A stretch of 41,760 nucleotides of DNA from an uncultured Enterovibrio sp. (GCA_947041315.1 CAMRDW010000006.1:1-41760), one strand, 5' to 3'. Counted from the first letter of the stretch, positions 11,027 through 24,068 are shown. The notes: generated from the letters alone by a model not told the origin. A program made the numbers and translations.

Positions 11027-12043
11027 CTAGATTGTCTTTTTTTCAATAACTTTCAATCTTTTATGGAAGTCATCAATCTTCATTACTCTTGCTGTCATTT
11101 TTCGCCACTCACGGTTCGCCTGAACAGGGATCCCCGATGAGTAAACGCCAGGCTCGGTGATAGAACGCATCACCATTCCCATCCCAGTGACAGTCACACC
11201 GTCCGTAATCTCAATATGACCATTAATGACACAAGCGCCTGCAATTGTGCAATGAGATCCGAGTTTCAAACTACCACCCAGGGCACTGGCTGCCGCAATC
11301 GCCGAATTTTCGCCGATCGTGACATTATGCCCCACTTGGCATTGATTGTCGATAATGACCCCATCGGCAATCACCGTATCCTCAAGGGCACCGCGATCAA
11401 TTGTGGTATTCGCCCCAATTTCTACACGGTTTCCAATCACAACACGTCCGATCTGTGGAATTTTAATCCAACGGCCCTTGTCATTGGCATAACCAAAACC
11501 ATCTCCACCGATCACGGCACCAGACTGTATCAAACAAGCTTCACCAATTTGAACATTGTGATAAACCGTCACATTTGCCCAAAGGGCCGTACCAGAAGCG
11601 ATGGTCGTGTTTTTCCCAATAACAGATCCTGCTCCGATTTGCACATGATCTCCAAGAACAACGCCCTCTTCAATAACGGCATTATGGCCCACACTCACAC
11701 CAATCCCTAAGGTTGCTGTGGGTGATATATAGGCCGTCGAGGCAATGTCCGTTGCGCAATCGGGTGTGGTATCGAAAAATTGTGCAGTCAGTGCATAACC
11801 CAGATAAGGATTCGACATCACAAGCATATTGGTTTTGCAATACGGAACATCGGCTTCTTTAAGCAAAACAACGCTTGCTTGACAAGAAGAAAGATATTTT
11901 CGGTATTGAGAGCTTGATAGAAAGGTGATTTGCCCTTCTTTGGCTTTGTCTAAACCGGCAAGAGAATGCACGGCAACATTGCCATCACCAAGCAACTGTG
12001 CACCAATTTTTTTTGCTAATTCAGCAAGAGTAATCGACCGCAT
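11027..12043 (-). CDS. lpxD: UDP-3-O-(3-hydroxymyristoyl)glucosamine N-acyltransferase
   Basis: [17 protein letters not shown]-terminus, hexapeptide repeats, [29 protein letters not shown]. Confidence 0.97.
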   Translation of the reverse strand: MRSITLAELAKKIGAQLLGDGNVAVHSLAGLDKAKEGQITFLSSSQYRKYLSSCQASVVLLKEADVPYCKTNMLVMSNPYLGYALTAQFFDTTPDCATDIASTAYISPTATLGIGVSVGHNAVIEEGVVLGDHVQIGAGSVIGKNTTIASGTALWANVTVYHNVQIGEACLIQSGAVIGGDGFGYANDKGRWIKIPQIGRVVIGNRVEIGANTTIDRGALEDTVIADGVIIDNQCQVGHNVTIGENSAIAAASALGGSLKLGSHCTIAGACVINGHIEITDGVTVTGMGMVMRSITEPGVYSSGIPVQANREWRKMTARVMKIDDFHKRLKVIEKKTI

Positions 12044-12051
12044 GTTTAATC

Positions 12052-12561
12052 CTATTTAACCGCTTTTAAAACTTTTTCAGATAAATCATCGGCTGGATTT
12101 GAAAACAATACGGCTTGTTTATCTAAAATGACGTCATAGCCGTCTTTCTTCGCCACTTGATTCACTGCATCTTGAAGACTTTTAATCAGCTTTTGTTGTT
12201 CTTCAGTGCTGCGTTTACGCTCATCTTCTTTTAAATTTGTGACTTTTAATTTCAAGTCTGAATCCCACGCTTTCAAATCACGCTGAAGTTTAGTGCGATC
12301 TGTATCAGACATCATTTCACCATCACGCTTGAGCTTCTCTAAGGCTTTTTTCATTTTTTCTTCAACAGCTTGAAGAGCTGCAATTCTGTCCTTAAATTCA
12401 TTACGAAGTTTTTCAGTGACATTATTCTTTTTAGCCATTTGTGACAATACGGTGCCTGTCGCCACAAAACCTATTTTTTGAGCCGCTTCCGTCGCTGTTG
12501 CAAACAAAGAAGTGGTTAGAATAACAAGGCCTAAACCTGAAGCTTTAATAAATGGTTTCAA
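12052..12561 (-). CDS. skp: Periplasmic chaperone Skp/OmpH
   Basis: Signal peptide, then [16 protein letters not shown]; coiled-coil charged body; lies between bamA and lpxD. Confidence 0.95.
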   Translation of the reverse strand: MKPFIKASGLGLVILTTSLFATATEAAQKIGFVATGTVLSQMAKKNNVTEKLRNEFKDRIAALQAVEEKMKKALEKLKRDGEMMSDTDRTKLQRDLKAWDSDLKLKVTNLKEDERKRSTEEQQKLIKSLQDAVNQVAKKDGYDVILDKQAVLFSNPADDLSEKVLKAVK

Positions 12562-12582
12562 TGTCTTCTCCTAGTTTAAAAG

Positions 12583-14982
12583 TCAGAATGTACGACCGAT
12601 GGTAAAAGAGAAAAACTCTTCATCATCGCCTTCATATTTCTTAATTGGCTTAGCCAACGAAAAGACCAAAGGACCCATCGGTGAACGCCATTGAATGGCG
12701 GCACCATATGACGCACGGTAGTTCGTTGGATCGCTGTAATCGTAAATGTACTCTTGCCCACTGATAACACGAGAGCCGCCTAAATCATATTCGGTATCCC
12801 AAACGGACGCCGCATCGATAAAAACACTGGTTCGCAATGAATGCAAAAAACTTTTAGACACAAAAGGAGTAGGGAAAATAAATTCCATACTCGCCAATGC
12901 TGTCGCATTCCCCCCAACCGCATCATCACTTCCGATCAAGGCTGGATTGTTTCCTGCACCTTGGTCATATATCGCTTTTGGACCCGCAGTATTCGAGCGG
13001 AAGCCGCGCAAGGTCGAAAATCCCCCGGCGTAAAAGTTTTCATAAAACGGCAATAAATAATCATTTTTGCCGGTGTTTCCATAACCATTCCCATAGCCTA
13101 ATCGTCCACGAAATAATAAACTAAAATCATGGGATTCAGTTAAGGGAACGTACTGTCTTAAATCATATTGCGCTTTAAAATACTGTGTATCTGAACCTGG
13201 CACGGTCATCATAAAAGAGGCGCGCTGGTAATTCCCTGCTGTAGGGAAAAACCCACGGTTTAAGTTATTGCGTGTCCAACTGATTGACCAATCAAAATCA
13301 CTGACTTTTAATCCGCCATTGTCCGTGACATTGTCTTCCATCGAGGTCAAAAACTTCTCTATTTGATAATATCCACCTAGATTTTCAATTTCACGGTGCG
13401 TATACCCTAATGCAAAATCAAAGTAATTTATCTCATTGAAAGGAAAACCCCAAGTCAGTGAGGTACCGTAACTTCTGTCGGTATAATCAACGATGTTCGC
13501 ATCTGAGGCTTCAAATTCATTGAAGAATATTTTCCCCCCAAGACTTATCCCGTCCAAGGTAAAATAAGGATCACGAAAATCTAACGTCAGATTCTTTTGA
13601 TAATCGTTGACCATCGCATTCACACCAAAACGGTTTCCTGTTCCTGCAAAGTTATCTTGCTGAAGCCCCGCTTGAAAACTGATCCCAGACTCCGTTCCGT
13701 AACCTACACCAAAGTTAACGCTACCAGAATTGGTTTCTTTTACCACATATTCCACATCAACTTGATCGTCAGAATTCGGCACCGGTGAGGTTCGAATATT
13801 CACGGTTTCAAAAAAGCCTAAACGGTTTAAACGATCTTTGGCCGTGTCCACCAATTTCACATTGAGCCAAGCCCCTTCCATTTGGCGCATTTCTCGACGC
13901 AAGACTTCGTCTTTGGTTATTTGATTACCTGAAAACTTGATTTTACGCACGTAAACGCGTTTTCCAGTTTCAACATTAAAGGTGAGTTCAACCGTTTTTT
14001 TATCGTCATTGAATTCTGGGAAGGCTTGCACTTTTGGATAGGCATAACCTTGTTCACCCAATTCACGTTTAATGCGCTCTTCTAAAGCCGTAATTTTATC
14101 GCCGTTATACACGTCGCCTGTTTTGATATTTAACAAGGTCGCATAATGCGAAGCTTCGTTGTTGCCTCTAAAATGAACATCTGAAATCGAATAAGGTTCA
14201 CCTTCATCGATATTTAACGTGATGTAAACCCCTTTTTTATCAGGAGAAATAGAAACTTGGGTAGACTGAATATTAAATTTCAAAAAACCCTTATTAAGAT
14301 AAAAGCTTTTTAAATTTTCAAGATCCCCCGCTAAAGCTTGTTTTTGGTATTTTTCGTTAGCCAAAAAATTCCACCAAGGAACATCGGCGCGTAATTTAAA
14401 GTAGGATTTAAGCTCTTCATCAGTAAAGCGCTCATTCCCTATAAAATTAATTTGGTCGATACTCGCAGAAACCCCTTCAGTAAAGACAAACTTCACATCC
14501 GAGCGGTTTCTTGGCAAAGGGGTGATCACTGTGTCTACAACCGCATTGTATTTACCCACACTGTAATAAAAATCTTCCAAGCCTTTTTCAATGTTTGACA
14601 GAGAAGTCCGATCCAGTGCCTCACCAACGCGCAGTCCAGAAGCGGTTAAGTTTTCAGACAATAATTCTTTTTCAATCGCTTTATTTCCAGAAAATGAAAT
14701 GCTTGCAATCGTCGGACGCTCCATAACCCGAACAAGCAGCACGTCACCATCTCGAAATACGCGAACATTTTCAAAGTTGCCTGTCGCAAAGAGCGATTTG
14801 ATGATTTCGGCAATCTCTTTTTCATTTATCGAATCACCCACGCGCACAGGCATCGCAAGCAACGCAGCACCGACACTTACGCGCTGCAACCCCTCAAAAA
14901 GAATATCATCGATAGCAAACTGTTCCGCTGCCACAGATTTTGAAAAAAGAAGAGAGGCCAGTAATAGTTTCTTCATCGACAT
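12583..14982 (-). CDS. bamA: Outer membrane protein assembly factor BamA
   Basis: Signal peptide, POTRA repeats ([20 protein letters not shown]...), C-terminal barrel with [11 protein letters not shown] and terminal ...FSFTIGRTF. Confidence 0.98.
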   Translation of the reverse strand: MSMKKLLLASLLFSKSVAAEQFAIDDILFEGLQRVSVGAALLAMPVRVGDSINEKEIAEIIKSLFATGNFENVRVFRDGDVLLVRVMERPTIASISFSGNKAIEKELLSENLTASGLRVGEALDRTSLSNIEKGLEDFYYSVGKYNAVVDTVITPLPRNRSDVKFVFTEGVSASIDQINFIGNERFTDEELKSYFKLRADVPWWNFLANEKYQKQALAGDLENLKSFYLNKGFLKFNIQSTQVSISPDKKGVYITLNIDEGEPYSISDVHFRGNNEASHYATLLNIKTGDVYNGDKITALEERIKRELGEQGYAYPKVQAFPEFNDDKKTVELTFNVETGKRVYVRKIKFSGNQITKDEVLRREMRQMEGAWLNVKLVDTAKDRLNRLGFFETVNIRTSPVPNSDDQVDVEYVVKETNSGSVNFGVGYGTESGISFQAGLQQDNFAGTGNRFGVNAMVNDYQKNLTLDFRDPYFTLDGISLGGKIFFNEFEASDANIVDYTDRSYGTSLTWGFPFNEINYFDFALGYTHREIENLGGYYQIEKFLTSMEDNVTDNGGLKVSDFDWSISWTRNNLNRGFFPTAGNYQRASFMMTVPGSDTQYFKAQYDLRQYVPLTESHDFSLLFRGRLGYGNGYGNTGKNDYLLPFYENFYAGGFSTLRGFRSNTAGPKAIYDQGAGNNPALIGSDDAVGGNATALASMEFIFPTPFVSKSFLHSLRTSVFIDAASVWDTEYDLGGSRVISGQEYIYDYSDPTNYRASYGAAIQWRSPMGPLVFSLAKPIKKYEGDDEEFFSFTIGRTF

Positions 14983-15018
14983 TGTTTGCTCTGACTTTTC
15001 CTAGCTAGATATTGACAA

Positions 15019-16374
15019 TTACAACCGAGCAAAATCGTTAAATAATGCAACGGCCATCAGCGCCACGATAATGGCTGAGCCGACTCTGTATCCTATTTCT
15101 TGTATTCGTTCAGAAACAGGGCGGCGAGTCAGGGCCTCAATACCAAAAAATAACAAATGTCCACCGTCTAAAACAGGCAAAGGAAAAAGGTTCATAATGC
15201 CAAGATTCACACTGATCAATGCCAGAAAACCGAGGAAATATACAAAACCATAATCTGCAGTCATCCCCGCGCCTTTCGCTATAGAGATGGGGCCACTTAG
15301 GTTTTTAACAGCAACATCGCCCGTAAACAACTTTTTTATCATTTCTACAGTAAGAACAACCATATGCCAAGTTTTATCCATTGCGGCAGGAATGGCGGTA
15401 ATCGGATTGTACTGCAGGGTATAGCGATAAGAATCAGGCCAAGGCTCCATTACTGGGGCGATCCCAGCATAACCGACCTCAATTTGCCCCTCTTTTTTCG
15501 CATCCGGAAGCAAAGAGAGAGCCTCTGTTTTTCCATTTCTTAAGACTGAAATTTTCAATAGCATTTTAGGATGTGTTCGAATGAAATCAACCACGGATTT
15601 CCAATTTTCAATCGACTCACCGTTTATCTGAATAATTTGATCCCCTTTTATTAATCCAGACTTCTGGGCAGCACTTCCTTCCATGACTTCGTTCACCACC
15701 GTTGTCACTGCGGGGGTGTAAGGCACTATCCCCAGAGTATTCAGTGCAGATTGAGACTCAGGATCAAAAGACCAAGACGCCAAATCTAATTTTTTATCCA
15801 AGGTAAAAGCGGCGCTGGCCTCTGGTTTTACAGATAAGCGCATTTCATCGTCACCCATATGGGCAATAAACTGCAAGTTAACGGATTGCCAATCAGAGGT
15901 TTTGATACCAGAGACGCCAACAAGTTCCATTCCTTTTTCAAGTCCTGCCTTCGCTGCAATCGATTGAGGGATAACCTCACCAATCACCGGCTTGAGCGCG
16001 GGGACCCCGATGATCATCACAAGCCAATACACAAAAAAAGCAAACACGAAATTAGCAAATGGACCCGCAGCAACAATGGCACTTCGTTGCCAAAGAGGAC
16101 GGTTATTAAATGCCCTGTCTTTCATGTCTTCAGGGACATCATCCACACGTTCATCCAGCATTTTGACGTACCCGCCAAGCGGGATCAATGCCAAAGTGTA
16201 TTCCGTCCCATCTTTACCCACACGCTTCCAAAGTGCTTTACCAAACCCGATGGAGAAACGTTCGACTTTTACGCCACAACGCCTCGCAACCCAAAAGTGT
16301 CCATATTCATGAATGGCGACCAAAATACCAAGAGAAAGAATAAAAAACACAAAATTCCATAAAATACCACTCAT
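15019..16374 (-). CDS. rseP: Site-2 zinc metalloprotease RseP
   Basis: [27 protein letters not shown] (HExxH), PDZ regions, [15 protein letters not shown]. The start at MSGILWNF (ATG 16374) overlaps the dxr stop (ATGA). Confidence 0.97.
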   Translation of the reverse strand: MSGILWNFVFFILSLGILVAIHEYGHFWVARRCGVKVERFSIGFGKALWKRVGKDGTEYTLALIPLGGYVKMLDERVDDVPEDMKDRAFNNRPLWQRSAIVAAGPFANFVFAFFVYWLVMIIGVPALKPVIGEVIPQSIAAKAGLEKGMELVGVSGIKTSDWQSVNLQFIAHMGDDEMRLSVKPEASAAFTLDKKLDLASWSFDPESQSALNTLGIVPYTPAVTTVVNEVMEGSAAQKSGLIKGDQIIQINGESIENWKSVVDFIRTHPKMLLKISVLRNGKTEALSLLPDAKKEGQIEVGYAGIAPVMEPWPDSYRYTLQYNPITAIPAAMDKTWHMVVLTVEMIKKLFTGDVAVKNLSGPISIAKGAGMTADYGFVYFLGFLALISVNLGIMNLFPLPVLDGGHLLFFGIEALTRRPVSERIQEIGYRVGSAIIVALMAVALFNDFARL

Positions 16375-17567
16375 GGTGCTAACCTCACTACCCAATTGTT
16401 TGCCAGGATCCTTGCTTTAAAATCAAACTCTAACGCACCTTCAATACAGCTAAGGGCGCCAAAAGACGCTTCTTGTAAAACCGATTCGGTGATTTGTGCA
16501 ATCTGCATAAAACCAATTCTTCCGGTCAAAAACGCCTCTGCCGCCACTTCATTCGCTGCATTTAAAATCGTCGTGGCCGCTTGTCCAGCAGCGCACGCAT
16601 CAATGGCCAATTTCAAGCAAGGATATCGTTTAAAATCGGGTTTCATAAAGGTGAGTTCCGAAATTTCGCTAAAATTTAAAGGTTTAATACCTGCATCAAT
16701 GCGCTTAGGATAGGCTAAGGCATGGGCTATGGGTGTACACATATCTGGACGCCCCATTTGCGCAAGCACGGAGCCGTCTCTATATTGCACCATCGAATGC
16801 ACAACAGATTGAGGGTGAATAATAACATCGAGCTCTGAAGGCGCCGCATTAAAAAGCCACCTCGCTTCAATGTATTCTAATCCTTTGTTCATCATGGTCG
16901 CAGAGTCCAGCGAGATTTTAGGTCCCATTGACCAATTAGGATGTGAAATCGCCTCAGATGGAGTGACATTATATAAAGAAGACAATTCAGTAAAGCGGAA
17001 TGGACCGCCAGATCCAGTTAAAAGTATCGAACTGATGCCATGCTCTTCAAGAGAACAGCGTCCAAGAGAAGATTGAACACCGGAGGGCAAACATTGAAAA
17101 ATCGCATTGTGTTCGCTGTCGACAGGAAGCAGCTCGGCGCCGTGCTCATGCACCGCGTTCATAAAAAACGCACCCGACATGACCAAGGCTTCTTTATTCG
17201 CCAATAAAACACGCTTTCCTGCTTTGACGGCCGCCATCGTAGGAAGCAAACCCGCCGCTCCCACAATCGCCGCCATCACACAATCTACATCAGGGTGTGA
17301 CGCCAGTACAGAAAGCCCTTCAATACCGACAAGCACTTGTGTTTTAGAGCCTTCCGCTTTCAATGCTAAATGTAATCTCTTGGCCGCCGCTTCATTGTTC
17401 ATCGCAACAAAGCGAGGTTTCCACTTTAAGGATAAAGAGAGCATTTTGTCTACATTGGTGTCCGCTGCCAATCCAAACACCCTATAAGCGTCAATATTTT
17501 TTTCGACAACAGCCAATGTGCTCGTCCCAATTGAACCCGTAGCACCAAGAATCGTTAAATTACGCAT
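16371..17567 (-). CDS. dxr: 1-deoxy-D-xylulose 5-phosphate reductoisomerase
   Basis: [41 protein letters not shown] and LTGSGGPFR. Confidence 0.97.
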   Translation of the reverse strand: MRNLTILGATGSIGTSTLAVVEKNIDAYRVFGLAADTNVDKMLSLSLKWKPRFVAMNNEAAAKRLHLALKAEGSKTQVLVGIEGLSVLASHPDVDCVMAAIVGAAGLLPTMAAVKAGKRVLLANKEALVMSGAFFMNAVHEHGAELLPVDSEHNAIFQCLPSGVQSSLGRCSLEEHGISSILLTGSGGPFRFTELSSLYNVTPSEAISHPNWSMGPKISLDSATMMNKGLEYIEARWLFNAAPSELDVIIHPQSVVHSMVQYRDGSVLAQMGRPDMCTPIAHALAYPKRIDAGIKPLNFSEISELTFMKPDFKRYPCLKLAIDACAAGQAATTILNAANEVAAEAFLTGRIGFMQIAQITESVLQEASFGALSCIEGALEFDFKARILANNWVVRLAP

Positions 17568-17629
17568 TGAAAGCTCTAATCATTATGAATAACGAAAAAA
17601 GGCCACTTTTAAAAAAGCAGCCGTCAACA

Positions 17630-18481
17630 TCATTGTACAAACATAAAATACAAGACAGAGAAAACAGGGAATGCAGCCGTTAAACTGTCAATTCTGTCTA
17701 AAACCCCCCCGTGCCCAGGCAAAATACTTCCACTGTCTTTCACGCCCGCCACCCGCTTAAACATGCTCTCAACTAAATCCCCCAACACAGAAGCGAAAGA
17801 GGTGATAAGCGCAATCAAAGGCAGCATAAACACAGACGAAAAATGAACAGAGAAAAAGAAAGCCGCAACGAATGAGACTCCCACAGAAGAGAATAACCCG
17901 CCAATTAAACCTTCTACGGTTTTATTTGGGCTCACAAATGGGGCCATTTTGCGTTTCCCAAAACGTTTGCCTACAAAATAAGCACCCGTGTCCGCCGCCC
18001 AAACTAAAAGGCAAACCAAGAGCACCAATTTGGCCCCCATAAAAGGTTCAGCATCGTAGTTATAAGCACGAAGAAAGATCACACTCCACAAAAACGGCAG
18101 CAAGGTAAAAACACTGAAAACTTGCTGGAGTAAAGGACTGTTTTTCCACCATGCAGCTCCTTTGGGAAATTTCAAAAGCATAAAGAAAACCCCCACCCAC
18201 CAAAGTGCCCCCATCAAAACGATAACGCTTCCCCAAGAAAAAGGGCCTTCGAAACCATTTTGAACGAGAGGAAAAATCAGTAAAGAGCCAATCAATATGC
18301 ACGCAGGAGCAATCATATTAAGAACACTAAAAGGCGTAGATACAAATTTTCGCCATTCCCAGTGTCCCAATAAAGCAATGAGCATCACTGAAAAAACAAA
18401 TAGAGGTAGGGGTAAAAAGAATGTCCCTGCGACAGCCAGAGGCGCTAATACGGATGCCGTTAATACGCGTTGTTTTAGCAA
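17630..18481 (-). CDS. cdsA: Phosphatidate cytidylyltransferase
   Basis: Multi-pass membrane protein with WAADTGAYFVGKRFGKRKMAPFVSPNKTVEGLIGG and the C-terminal LPGHGGVLDRIDSL signature. Confidence 0.97.
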   Translation of the reverse strand: MLKQRVLTASVLAPLAVAGTFFLPLPLFVFSVMLIALLGHWEWRKFVSTPFSVLNMIAPACILIGSLLIFPLVQNGFEGPFSWGSVIVLMGALWWVGVFFMLLKFPKGAAWWKNSPLLQQVFSVFTLLPFLWSVIFLRAYNYDAEPFMGAKLVLLVCLLVWAADTGAYFVGKRFGKRKMAPFVSPNKTVEGLIGGLFSSVGVSFVAAFFFSVHFSSVFMLPLIALITSFASVLGDLVESMFKRVAGVKDSGSILPGHGGVLDRIDSLTAAFPVFSVLYFMFVQ

Positions 18482-18491
18482 AAGATACCTT

Positions 18492-19259
18492 CTATTTTAT
18501 CTCTAACATGGACCCAGTATTTTCCTTCGCATCACCAAAACGGCGCTCACGACGAATAAACCATTCCACGGCCTTACGCAGGCTATCTTCATCAAAATCC
18601 GGCCAAAATTGGTCAGTAAAATACAACTCTGCGTACGCAGCCTGCCATAACATAAAGTTGCTAATACGACACTCGCCACTGGTACGGATCATCAAATCAA
18701 CATCCGGCAAGTTGGCTGTCAGTAAATTATCAGAAATATCCATCTCAGTGATTTCATCGGCCCGCTTTTCACCACTTTCGATTTGTCTTGCTATTTTTTG
18801 AACGGCTTGGAAAATGTCCCATTGTCCGCCGTAATTGGCCGCAATGTTTAAAATCAAACCGGTATTGTTTTCTGTCAACAACTGCGCTGCTGAGATTTTC
18901 TCCTGTAACGTCGAACTGAAGCGAGTCAGATCACCCATCACATTAAACTTCACACCGTTTTTATGAAGTCGTTTCACTTCACGCCCTAAAACAGAAACAA
19001 ACAGTTCCATTAAAAGAGAGACTTCCTTTTCTGGTCGACGCCAATTTTCACTGCTAAATGCAAATAACGTTAAAACTTGAACTCCCATTCGCGCAGCGCC
19101 TAACACCGTCTTTCGAAGTGCATCAACCCCCGCTTTATGTCCAAACATTCGTGCTTTTCCACGCTCTTTAGCCCAGCGACCATTACCATCCATGATTAAC
19201 GCTATGTGTTTTGGTAAAAGCCTCGGCTCTATTGTGAGATGGGAAGATTGAGCGTTCAT
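18492..19259 (-). CDS. uppS: Isoprenyl (undecaprenyl diphosphate) synthase
   Basis: [69 protein letters not shown]. Confidence 0.97.
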   Translation of the reverse strand: MNAQSSHLTIEPRLLPKHIALIMDGNGRWAKERGKARMFGHKAGVDALRKTVLGAARMGVQVLTLFAFSSENWRRPEKEVSLLMELFVSVLGREVKRLHKNGVKFNVMGDLTRFSSTLQEKISAAQLLTENNTGLILNIAANYGGQWDIFQAVQKIARQIESGEKRADEITEMDISDNLLTANLPDVDLMIRTSGECRISNFMLWQAAYAELYFTDQFWPDFDEDSLRKAVEWFIRRERRFGDAKENTGSMLEIK

Positions 19260-19274
19260 CCTTTATCCTTCACA

Positions 19275-19307
19275 AATAAAAAGCGCTGTACTGTCAGCAC
19301 AGCGCTT
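19275..19307 (-). terminator. Rho-independent terminator between frr and uppS
   Basis: Stem AAGCGCTGT...ACAGCGCTT followed by a T-rich tract on the minus strand. Confidence 0.75.
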
Positions 19308-19326
19308 AGGCAACAGAAATTGAGTT

Positions 19327-19361
19327 TATACCCGTCGCCTCTGAAACAGCTTGGGTGTTGG
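19327..19361 (+). repeat. Left-end fragment of the dispersed repeat
   Basis: tatacccgtcgcctctgaaacagcttgggtgttgg matches the left third of the consensus. Confidence 0.85.
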
Positions 19362-19371
19362 GTCGGAGGAC

Positions 19372-19929
19372 TTAAACTTCCATCAACTCTTTTTCTTTTG
19401 CTTCAAGAATCAGATCGATATCTTTTACAGCAACATCGGTTAATTTCTGAATATCTTCTTGACCGCGGCGCTCATCATCTTCCGAAATGTTTTTGTCTTT
19501 AAGCAAGATTTTGAGATCACTGTTCGCATCACGTCGAATATTTCGTACTGCAACACGCCCTTGCTCTGCTTCTGCGCGAACAATCTTAACAAGATCGCGA
19601 CGACGCTCTTCCGTTAAAGCAGGTAACGGAACACGAATAACAGTACCCGCAGACATAGGGTTTAAACCTAAATCTGAACTTAAAATCGCTTTTTCAACTG
19701 CTTTTGTTACAGAGCGATCAAAAACAGTGATCGCCAGAGTTCTAGCGTCTTCAGCAATGATTGAAGCAAGCTGCTTGAGCGGTGTTGATGCGCCATAATA
19801 GTCAACTGACAGCCCATCGAGTAGCGCAGGATGAGCGCGACCCGTACGAATTTTTGACAGCTGGCTCTTCAGGGCTTCAACGCTTTTTTTCATGCGTTCT
19901 TTCGAATCGGCGTTAATTTCATTGATCAC
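19372..19929 (-). CDS. frr: Ribosome recycling factor
   Basis: [55 protein letters not shown]. Confidence 0.98.
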   Translation of the reverse strand: MINEINADSKERMKKSVEALKSQLSKIRTGRAHPALLDGLSVDYYGASTPLKQLASIIAEDARTLAITVFDRSVTKAVEKAILSSDLGLNPMSAGTVIRVPLPALTEERRRDLVKIVRAEAEQGRVAVRNIRRDANSDLKILLKDKNISEDDERRGQEDIQKLTDVAVKDIDLILEAKEKELMEV

Positions 19930-19981
19930 GAGAATGTCCTTGGAGATGTTTTTAAACGACTCGATTATGCCATAAATTCGG

Positions 19982-20710
19982 TTAACCGTTATTAATTAGT
20001 GTGCCTTCTTCTTCACCCATCACAACTCTTCGAAGCGCACCGGGTTTATTCATATTAAAAACACGAATCGGCATTTCATGATCCCGAGCGAGAGTAAAGG
20101 CGGCCAAGTCCATTACTTTTAATTCTTTTTCAAGAACATTGTCATAAGTTAAATGTTTATAAAGTGTCGATTCTGGATTTTTTTCAGGATCATCGGTATA
20201 AACACCGTCTACTTTTGTCGCCTTAATCACAATGTTTGCTTCGATTTCAATGCCACGTAAACAGGCTGCAGAATCCGTGGTAAAAAAAGGATTTCCCGTG
20301 CCCGCGGAGAAAATCACCACGCGACCATTGCGCAATTCACGAATAGCTTCTGACCAATTATAATTGTCACATACCCCATTAAGAGGAATGGCAGACATCA
20401 CTTTTGCATTCACATAAGCACGATGTAAAGCATCACGCATGGCCAAACCATTCATGACTGTCGCCAACATACCCATATGATCCCCAACAACACGGTTCAT
20501 ACCTGCAGCAGCAAGACCCGCCCCACGAAAAATGTTTCCACCGCCAATAACCAAACCCACCTGGACACCGAGTTCAACCAATTCTTTGATCTCTTGTGCC
20601 ATACGATCAAGAACAGCCGGATCAATCCCAAAGCCTTCTTTTCCTTGTAACGCTTCACCGCTCAATTTAAGCAAAATGCGTTGATAAGCGGGTTTTGGAT
20701 TTGTTGTCAT
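19982..20710 (-). CDS. pyrH: UMP kinase
   Basis: [27 protein letters not shown] and [20 protein letters not shown]. The start at MTTNPKP (20710) is preferred over the ATG at 20764. Confidence 0.97.
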   Translation of the reverse strand: MTTNPKPAYQRILLKLSGEALQGKEGFGIDPAVLDRMAQEIKELVELGVQVGLVIGGGNIFRGAGLAAAGMNRVVGDHMGMLATVMNGLAMRDALHRAYVNAKVMSAIPLNGVCDNYNWSEAIRELRNGRVVIFSAGTGNPFFTTDSAACLRGIEIEANIVIKATKVDGVYTDDPEKNPESTLYKHLTYDNVLEKELKVMDLAAFTLARDHEMPIRVFNMNKPGALRRVVMGEEEGTLINNG

Positions 20711-20751
20711 TTTCACTACCTTTAGAGAGTTACTTCTGGGGATACAATTGT

Positions 20752-20780
20752 AAAAAGACCGCAATGGGCTGCGGTCTTTT
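20752..20780 (-). terminator. Rho-independent terminator between tsf and pyrH
   Basis: aaaagaccgcaatgggctgcggtctttt: stem AAAAGACCGCA/TGCGGTCTTTT. Confidence 0.8.
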
Positions 20781-20802
20781 GGATTCTTTTATTTTAAAGG
20801 AA

Positions 20803-21645
20803 TTAACCTTTCTGTACCGCTGCCACTTCTTCTGCAAAACTCTTTTCTTGCGCTTTTTCGATGCCTTCACCTACTTCCATACGAATGAAAGTAGAAACCG
20901 TTGCGCCTTTTTCTTTCAGAATTTCACCCACAGATTTTTTAGGATCCATGACGAACGGTTGACCCGTAAGAGACACTTCACCCGTGAACTTCTTCATACG
21001 ACCAACAACCATTTTCTCGGCAATTTCAGCAGGCTTGCCTTCGTTCATCGCAATTTCAATTTGGATTTTTTGCTCTTTGGCAACCACTTCTGCGGGTACA
21101 TCTTCTGGGTTAACATACTCAGGCTTAGACGCAGCAATGTGCATTGCGACATGTTTTAGTATTTCAGCATCGCCCGTTCCAGCGACAACAACACCGATAC
21201 GCTCACCATGACGGTACGTTGCCAAAGCTTGTCCTTCAACATACGCCACGCGACGAATAGAAATGTTTTCACCAATTTTGGTCACAAGTGCAATACGCGC
21301 ATCTTCAAATTGGGCTTGTAAATCATCGATAGACAATTTTGAAGCGAGTGCCGCATCTGCAACTTCATTTGCAAATGAAACGAAGTTGGTGTCTTTTGCA
21401 ACGAAATCGGTTTGACAATTGACTTCAAGTAAAACAGCCACACCGTTGGCTTCTTTAATGATGATGCTGCCATCAGCTGCAATGTTGCCTGCCTTTTTAG
21501 CGGCTTTCGCAGCGCCACTTTTACGCATGTTTTCAATCGCAAGCTCGATGTCGCCATTGGTTTCAACAAGGGCTTTTTTGCATTCCATCATGCCTGCAGC
21601 AGTACGCTCACGTAACTCTTTTACCATGGCCGCGGTAATTGACAT
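20803..21645 (-). CDS. tsf: Elongation factor Ts
   Basis: [59 protein letters not shown]. Confidence 0.98.
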   Translation of the reverse strand: MSITAAMVKELRERTAAGMMECKKALVETNGDIELAIENMRKSGAAKAAKKAGNIAADGSIIIKEANGVAVLLEVNCQTDFVAKDTNFVSFANEVADAALASKLSIDDLQAQFEDARIALVTKIGENISIRRVAYVEGQALATYRHGERIGVVVAGTGDAEILKHVAMHIAASKPEYVNPEDVPAEVVAKEQKIQIEIAMNEGKPAEIAEKMVVGRMKKFTGEVSLTGQPFVMDPKKSVGEILKEKGATVSTFIRMEVGEGIEKAQEKSFAEEVAAVQKG

Positions 21646-21679
21646 TATTAAATCCTCAATTTCAAAATTAATTTATTTG

Positions 21680-21710
21680 GACAAAAAATAGGGGCCAACA
21701 AGGGGCCCCT
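21680..21710 (-). terminator. Terminator/attenuator hairpin between rpsB and tsf
   Basis: AGGGGCC-aacaagg-GGCCCCT stem with a minus-strand T run (plus strand acaaaaaat). Confidence 0.65.
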
Positions 21711-21775
21711 AATCACCAACTTAGGACCAGAGCATTCGCGCTGGAGACTAAGAATTCGCTTAACGAGTAAGGGTC

Positions 21776-22504
21776 TTACTCTGCAACTTCAACCAATTCG
21801 TCTTCAGCTTGTGTAACGATGTCTTGGTTACGGCCTTCTTTGTAGGCTTGAGCGGCTGCGTTCACATAAAGTTGAACGGCACGAATCGCATCATCATTAC
21901 CTGGAATAACAAAATCCACACCGTCTGGATCTGAATTTGTATCCACGATAGCGTAAACTGGAATACCCAGATTATTGGCTTCTTTTACTGCAATGTGCTC
22001 GTGATCAGCATCGACGACAAACAAAGCATCAGGCAAACCACCCATATTTTTAATACCACCAAGAGACTTCTCAAGCTTTTCCATCTCACGGGTGCGCATG
22101 AGCGCTTCTTTTTTGGTTAATTTGTCAAATGTGCCATCTGTAGACTGAGCTTCTAATTCTTTTAGACGCTTGATAGACTGACGAACTGTTTTCCAGTTAG
22201 TCAACATACCACCTAACCAGCGTTGGTTTACATAAAATTGATCACAGCTTTGAGCTGCTGATTTAACAGCATCACTTGCAGCACGCTTTGTTCCAACGAA
22301 CAAAAGCTTCCCTTTACGGTCGCCAACCTTGGTTACTTCCGTTAATACGGAATTAAACATAGGAACTGTTTTTTCAAGGTTAATGATGTGAACTTTGTTA
22401 CGTGAACCGAAAATGAAAGGCTTCATTTTTGGGTTCCAGAAACGTGTTTGGTGACCGAAGTGAACACCCGCTTTTAACATGTCGCGCATTGAAACAGTAG
22501 CCAT
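21776..22504 (-). CDS. rpsB: 30S ribosomal protein S2
   Basis: [46 protein letters not shown]. Confidence 0.98.
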   Translation of the reverse strand: MATVSMRDMLKAGVHFGHQTRFWNPKMKPFIFGSRNKVHIINLEKTVPMFNSVLTEVTKVGDRKGKLLFVGTKRAASDAVKSAAQSCDQFYVNQRWLGGMLTNWKTVRQSIKRLKELEAQSTDGTFDKLTKKEALMRTREMEKLEKSLGGIKNMGGLPDALFVVDADHEHIAVKEANNLGIPVYAIVDTNSDPDGVDFVIPGNDDAIRAVQLYVNAAAQAYKEGRNQDIVTQAEDELVEVAE

Positions 22505-22510
22505 TTTACA

Positions 22511-22545
22511 TCCTCTTGGGGTTAGGCCTCCACCTATCCCATATC
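22511..22545 (-). promoter_or_regulatory. Candidate rpsB leader (S2 autoregulatory-type) hairpin
   Basis: Minus strand ATGGGATAGGTGGAGGCCTAACCCCAAGAGGATG just upstream of the rpsB ATG: stem GGGATAGG/CCTAACCC with loop, next to the SD. Confidence 0.4.
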
Positions 22546-22864
22546 ACCGACCCTCTCTAAATAAAAGAAAAAGCACCCCGGAATATGTGTCGATAAGTGT
22601 GTGAGTTTTAATAAAAAATAAGAGTAAATCATTCGTTTTCATCAAGATGCCAGAAAGACGCAAGATGAAAAAGAAGATTTTCGTGCGCTTTATATCATAA
22701 AACCTATCATAAAATCCAGCAGAAAAAGAATTCCTCAATAAGTAAGGCACAAATCGCAGTGTTTCAATAAAAAAGTAACTTTTCAGCCATACAAAATTGA
22801 ATTTGAAAAGATAAAAAATTGCATCAAATTAAAGAATAATGCTTATTTATCCAAAAAAACTGAC

Positions 22865-22898
22865 TTCTCGCCTTTTTTTAACCGAAAAAAAGGGAGAA
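22865..22898. terminator. Possible bidirectional hairpin terminator
   Basis: ttctcgcctttttttaaccgaaaaaaagggagaa: long A/T-flanked stem downstream of the minus-strand lipase-like gene. Confidence 0.5.
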
Positions 22899-22973
22899 AT
22901 CGTTATTCTAAAAGACGCTTTCTTTCATCTTTCTCTTCTTCCTTTTGCGTTAATCTTACCCCCAAAAAACACC

Positions 22974-23813
22974 TTATGACTTCACATAGTACTCAACCGA
23001 CTTCATAAATTGGTCGTGAATACTGACAGGATTGACTATTCCAGGTGCAGCGTTAATGGTATTTATTGAGCCGAGATGAGACAAGCCAGGCACCAAGCAC
23101 CCTATTTTTGAAACGGGATCACCTTCAATAAAAACATGCTGAATACCAGCGACGAGCGCCTTAACATCCGCTTCAGTTCTGCATTGTTGTATATTGCTAA
23201 TGGCTTTCTTTCCAAGCTCTGCAGAACAAAACCCCCTCGCATCAATGGGCTTTCCTGGTTCCCCACACATAGCAGCGGCATAAGTCGCCATCGCTCCACC
23301 CAAAGAATGCCCGACAACCTTCACCTTCATTCCAGGTCTTGCGTCAATCAAAGCACCAAGCAAAGCCACAGACTCCTCATAACAACGAGGCAGTCCACCT
23401 AAACCATTTTTAAAATTAGCGCCCCACTGAGCTACCGTTTGCCCAACATTTAGCAGGCAGCGTTTATTTAGTCCCCCTGCCGCAGCGCCTGATGTGGTCC
23501 CTCCCAAAATAAGGTTGTAGGCTCCCATACCGAATGCAATATACGCGGTCAATCCACTTGAAGAGGTGATAACACCTTGCCCCACACCTGTACATTGAAG
23601 AAAAACCCCCTTTTTTGAAAGCCTCTGTGTCAAGTTCAATGCCAAATATGGCTCTAGTTGTACAGATGATGGCAGCTGACTTAGATCTTGATGATATGGA
23701 AAACTACAAAGCTGGGCGTCGAAATGTAATGTAGCTAATGTAGCTAAGGGAGAGATCGAAGCAGCGACTCTTCGACGTATCCCAGCGGAACGAACCAAAG
23801 ATGGAATTCCCAT
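22974..23813 (-). CDS. Class 3 lipase-like alpha/beta hydrolase
   Basis: VKVVGHSLGGAMATYAAA (GxSxG nucleophile elbow), downstream HVFIEGDPVSK (candidate Asp) and VSIHDQF (candidate His). Confidence 0.75.
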   Translation of the reverse strand: MGIPSLVRSAGIRRRVAASISPLATLATLHFDAQLCSFPYHQDLSQLPSSVQLEPYLALNLTQRLSKKGVFLQCTGVGQGVITSSSGLTAYIAFGMGAYNLILGGTTSGAAAGGLNKRCLLNVGQTVAQWGANFKNGLGGLPRCYEESVALLGALIDARPGMKVKVVGHSLGGAMATYAAAMCGEPGKPIDARGFCSAELGKKAISNIQQCRTEADVKALVAGIQHVFIEGDPVSKIGCLVPGLSHLGSINTINAAPGIVNPVSIHDQFMKSVEYYVKS

Positions 23814-23842
23814 TAAAACCTCTTTTAATTAAATACGCTTTC

Positions 23843-23967
23843 ACTGTCCCCTCACCTTTGAGGCTTTTGGGCTATTTCCTAGGCACTCAACGCCCAATCA
23901 CAGCGTGTATCTAGACCCAAAGAGGGTTCGTCCTTTCCTGCTGACTGAATCTTCACATATCAAGGTT
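23843..23967 (+). repeat. Strongly degenerate copy of the dispersed repeat
   Basis: ctgtcccctcacctttgaggcttttgggct...acgcccaatcacagcgtgtatct...gaatcttcacatatcaagg follows the consensus layout. Confidence 0.55.
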
Positions 23968-24068
23968 ACAATGAAGAAAAATGCCGATGTCGATATCCGT
24001 AGGCGCTTTGATAAAGGCAATAATTTCATTAAATTTAACGACACCTATCTTATTTAAAGAAATAAATT

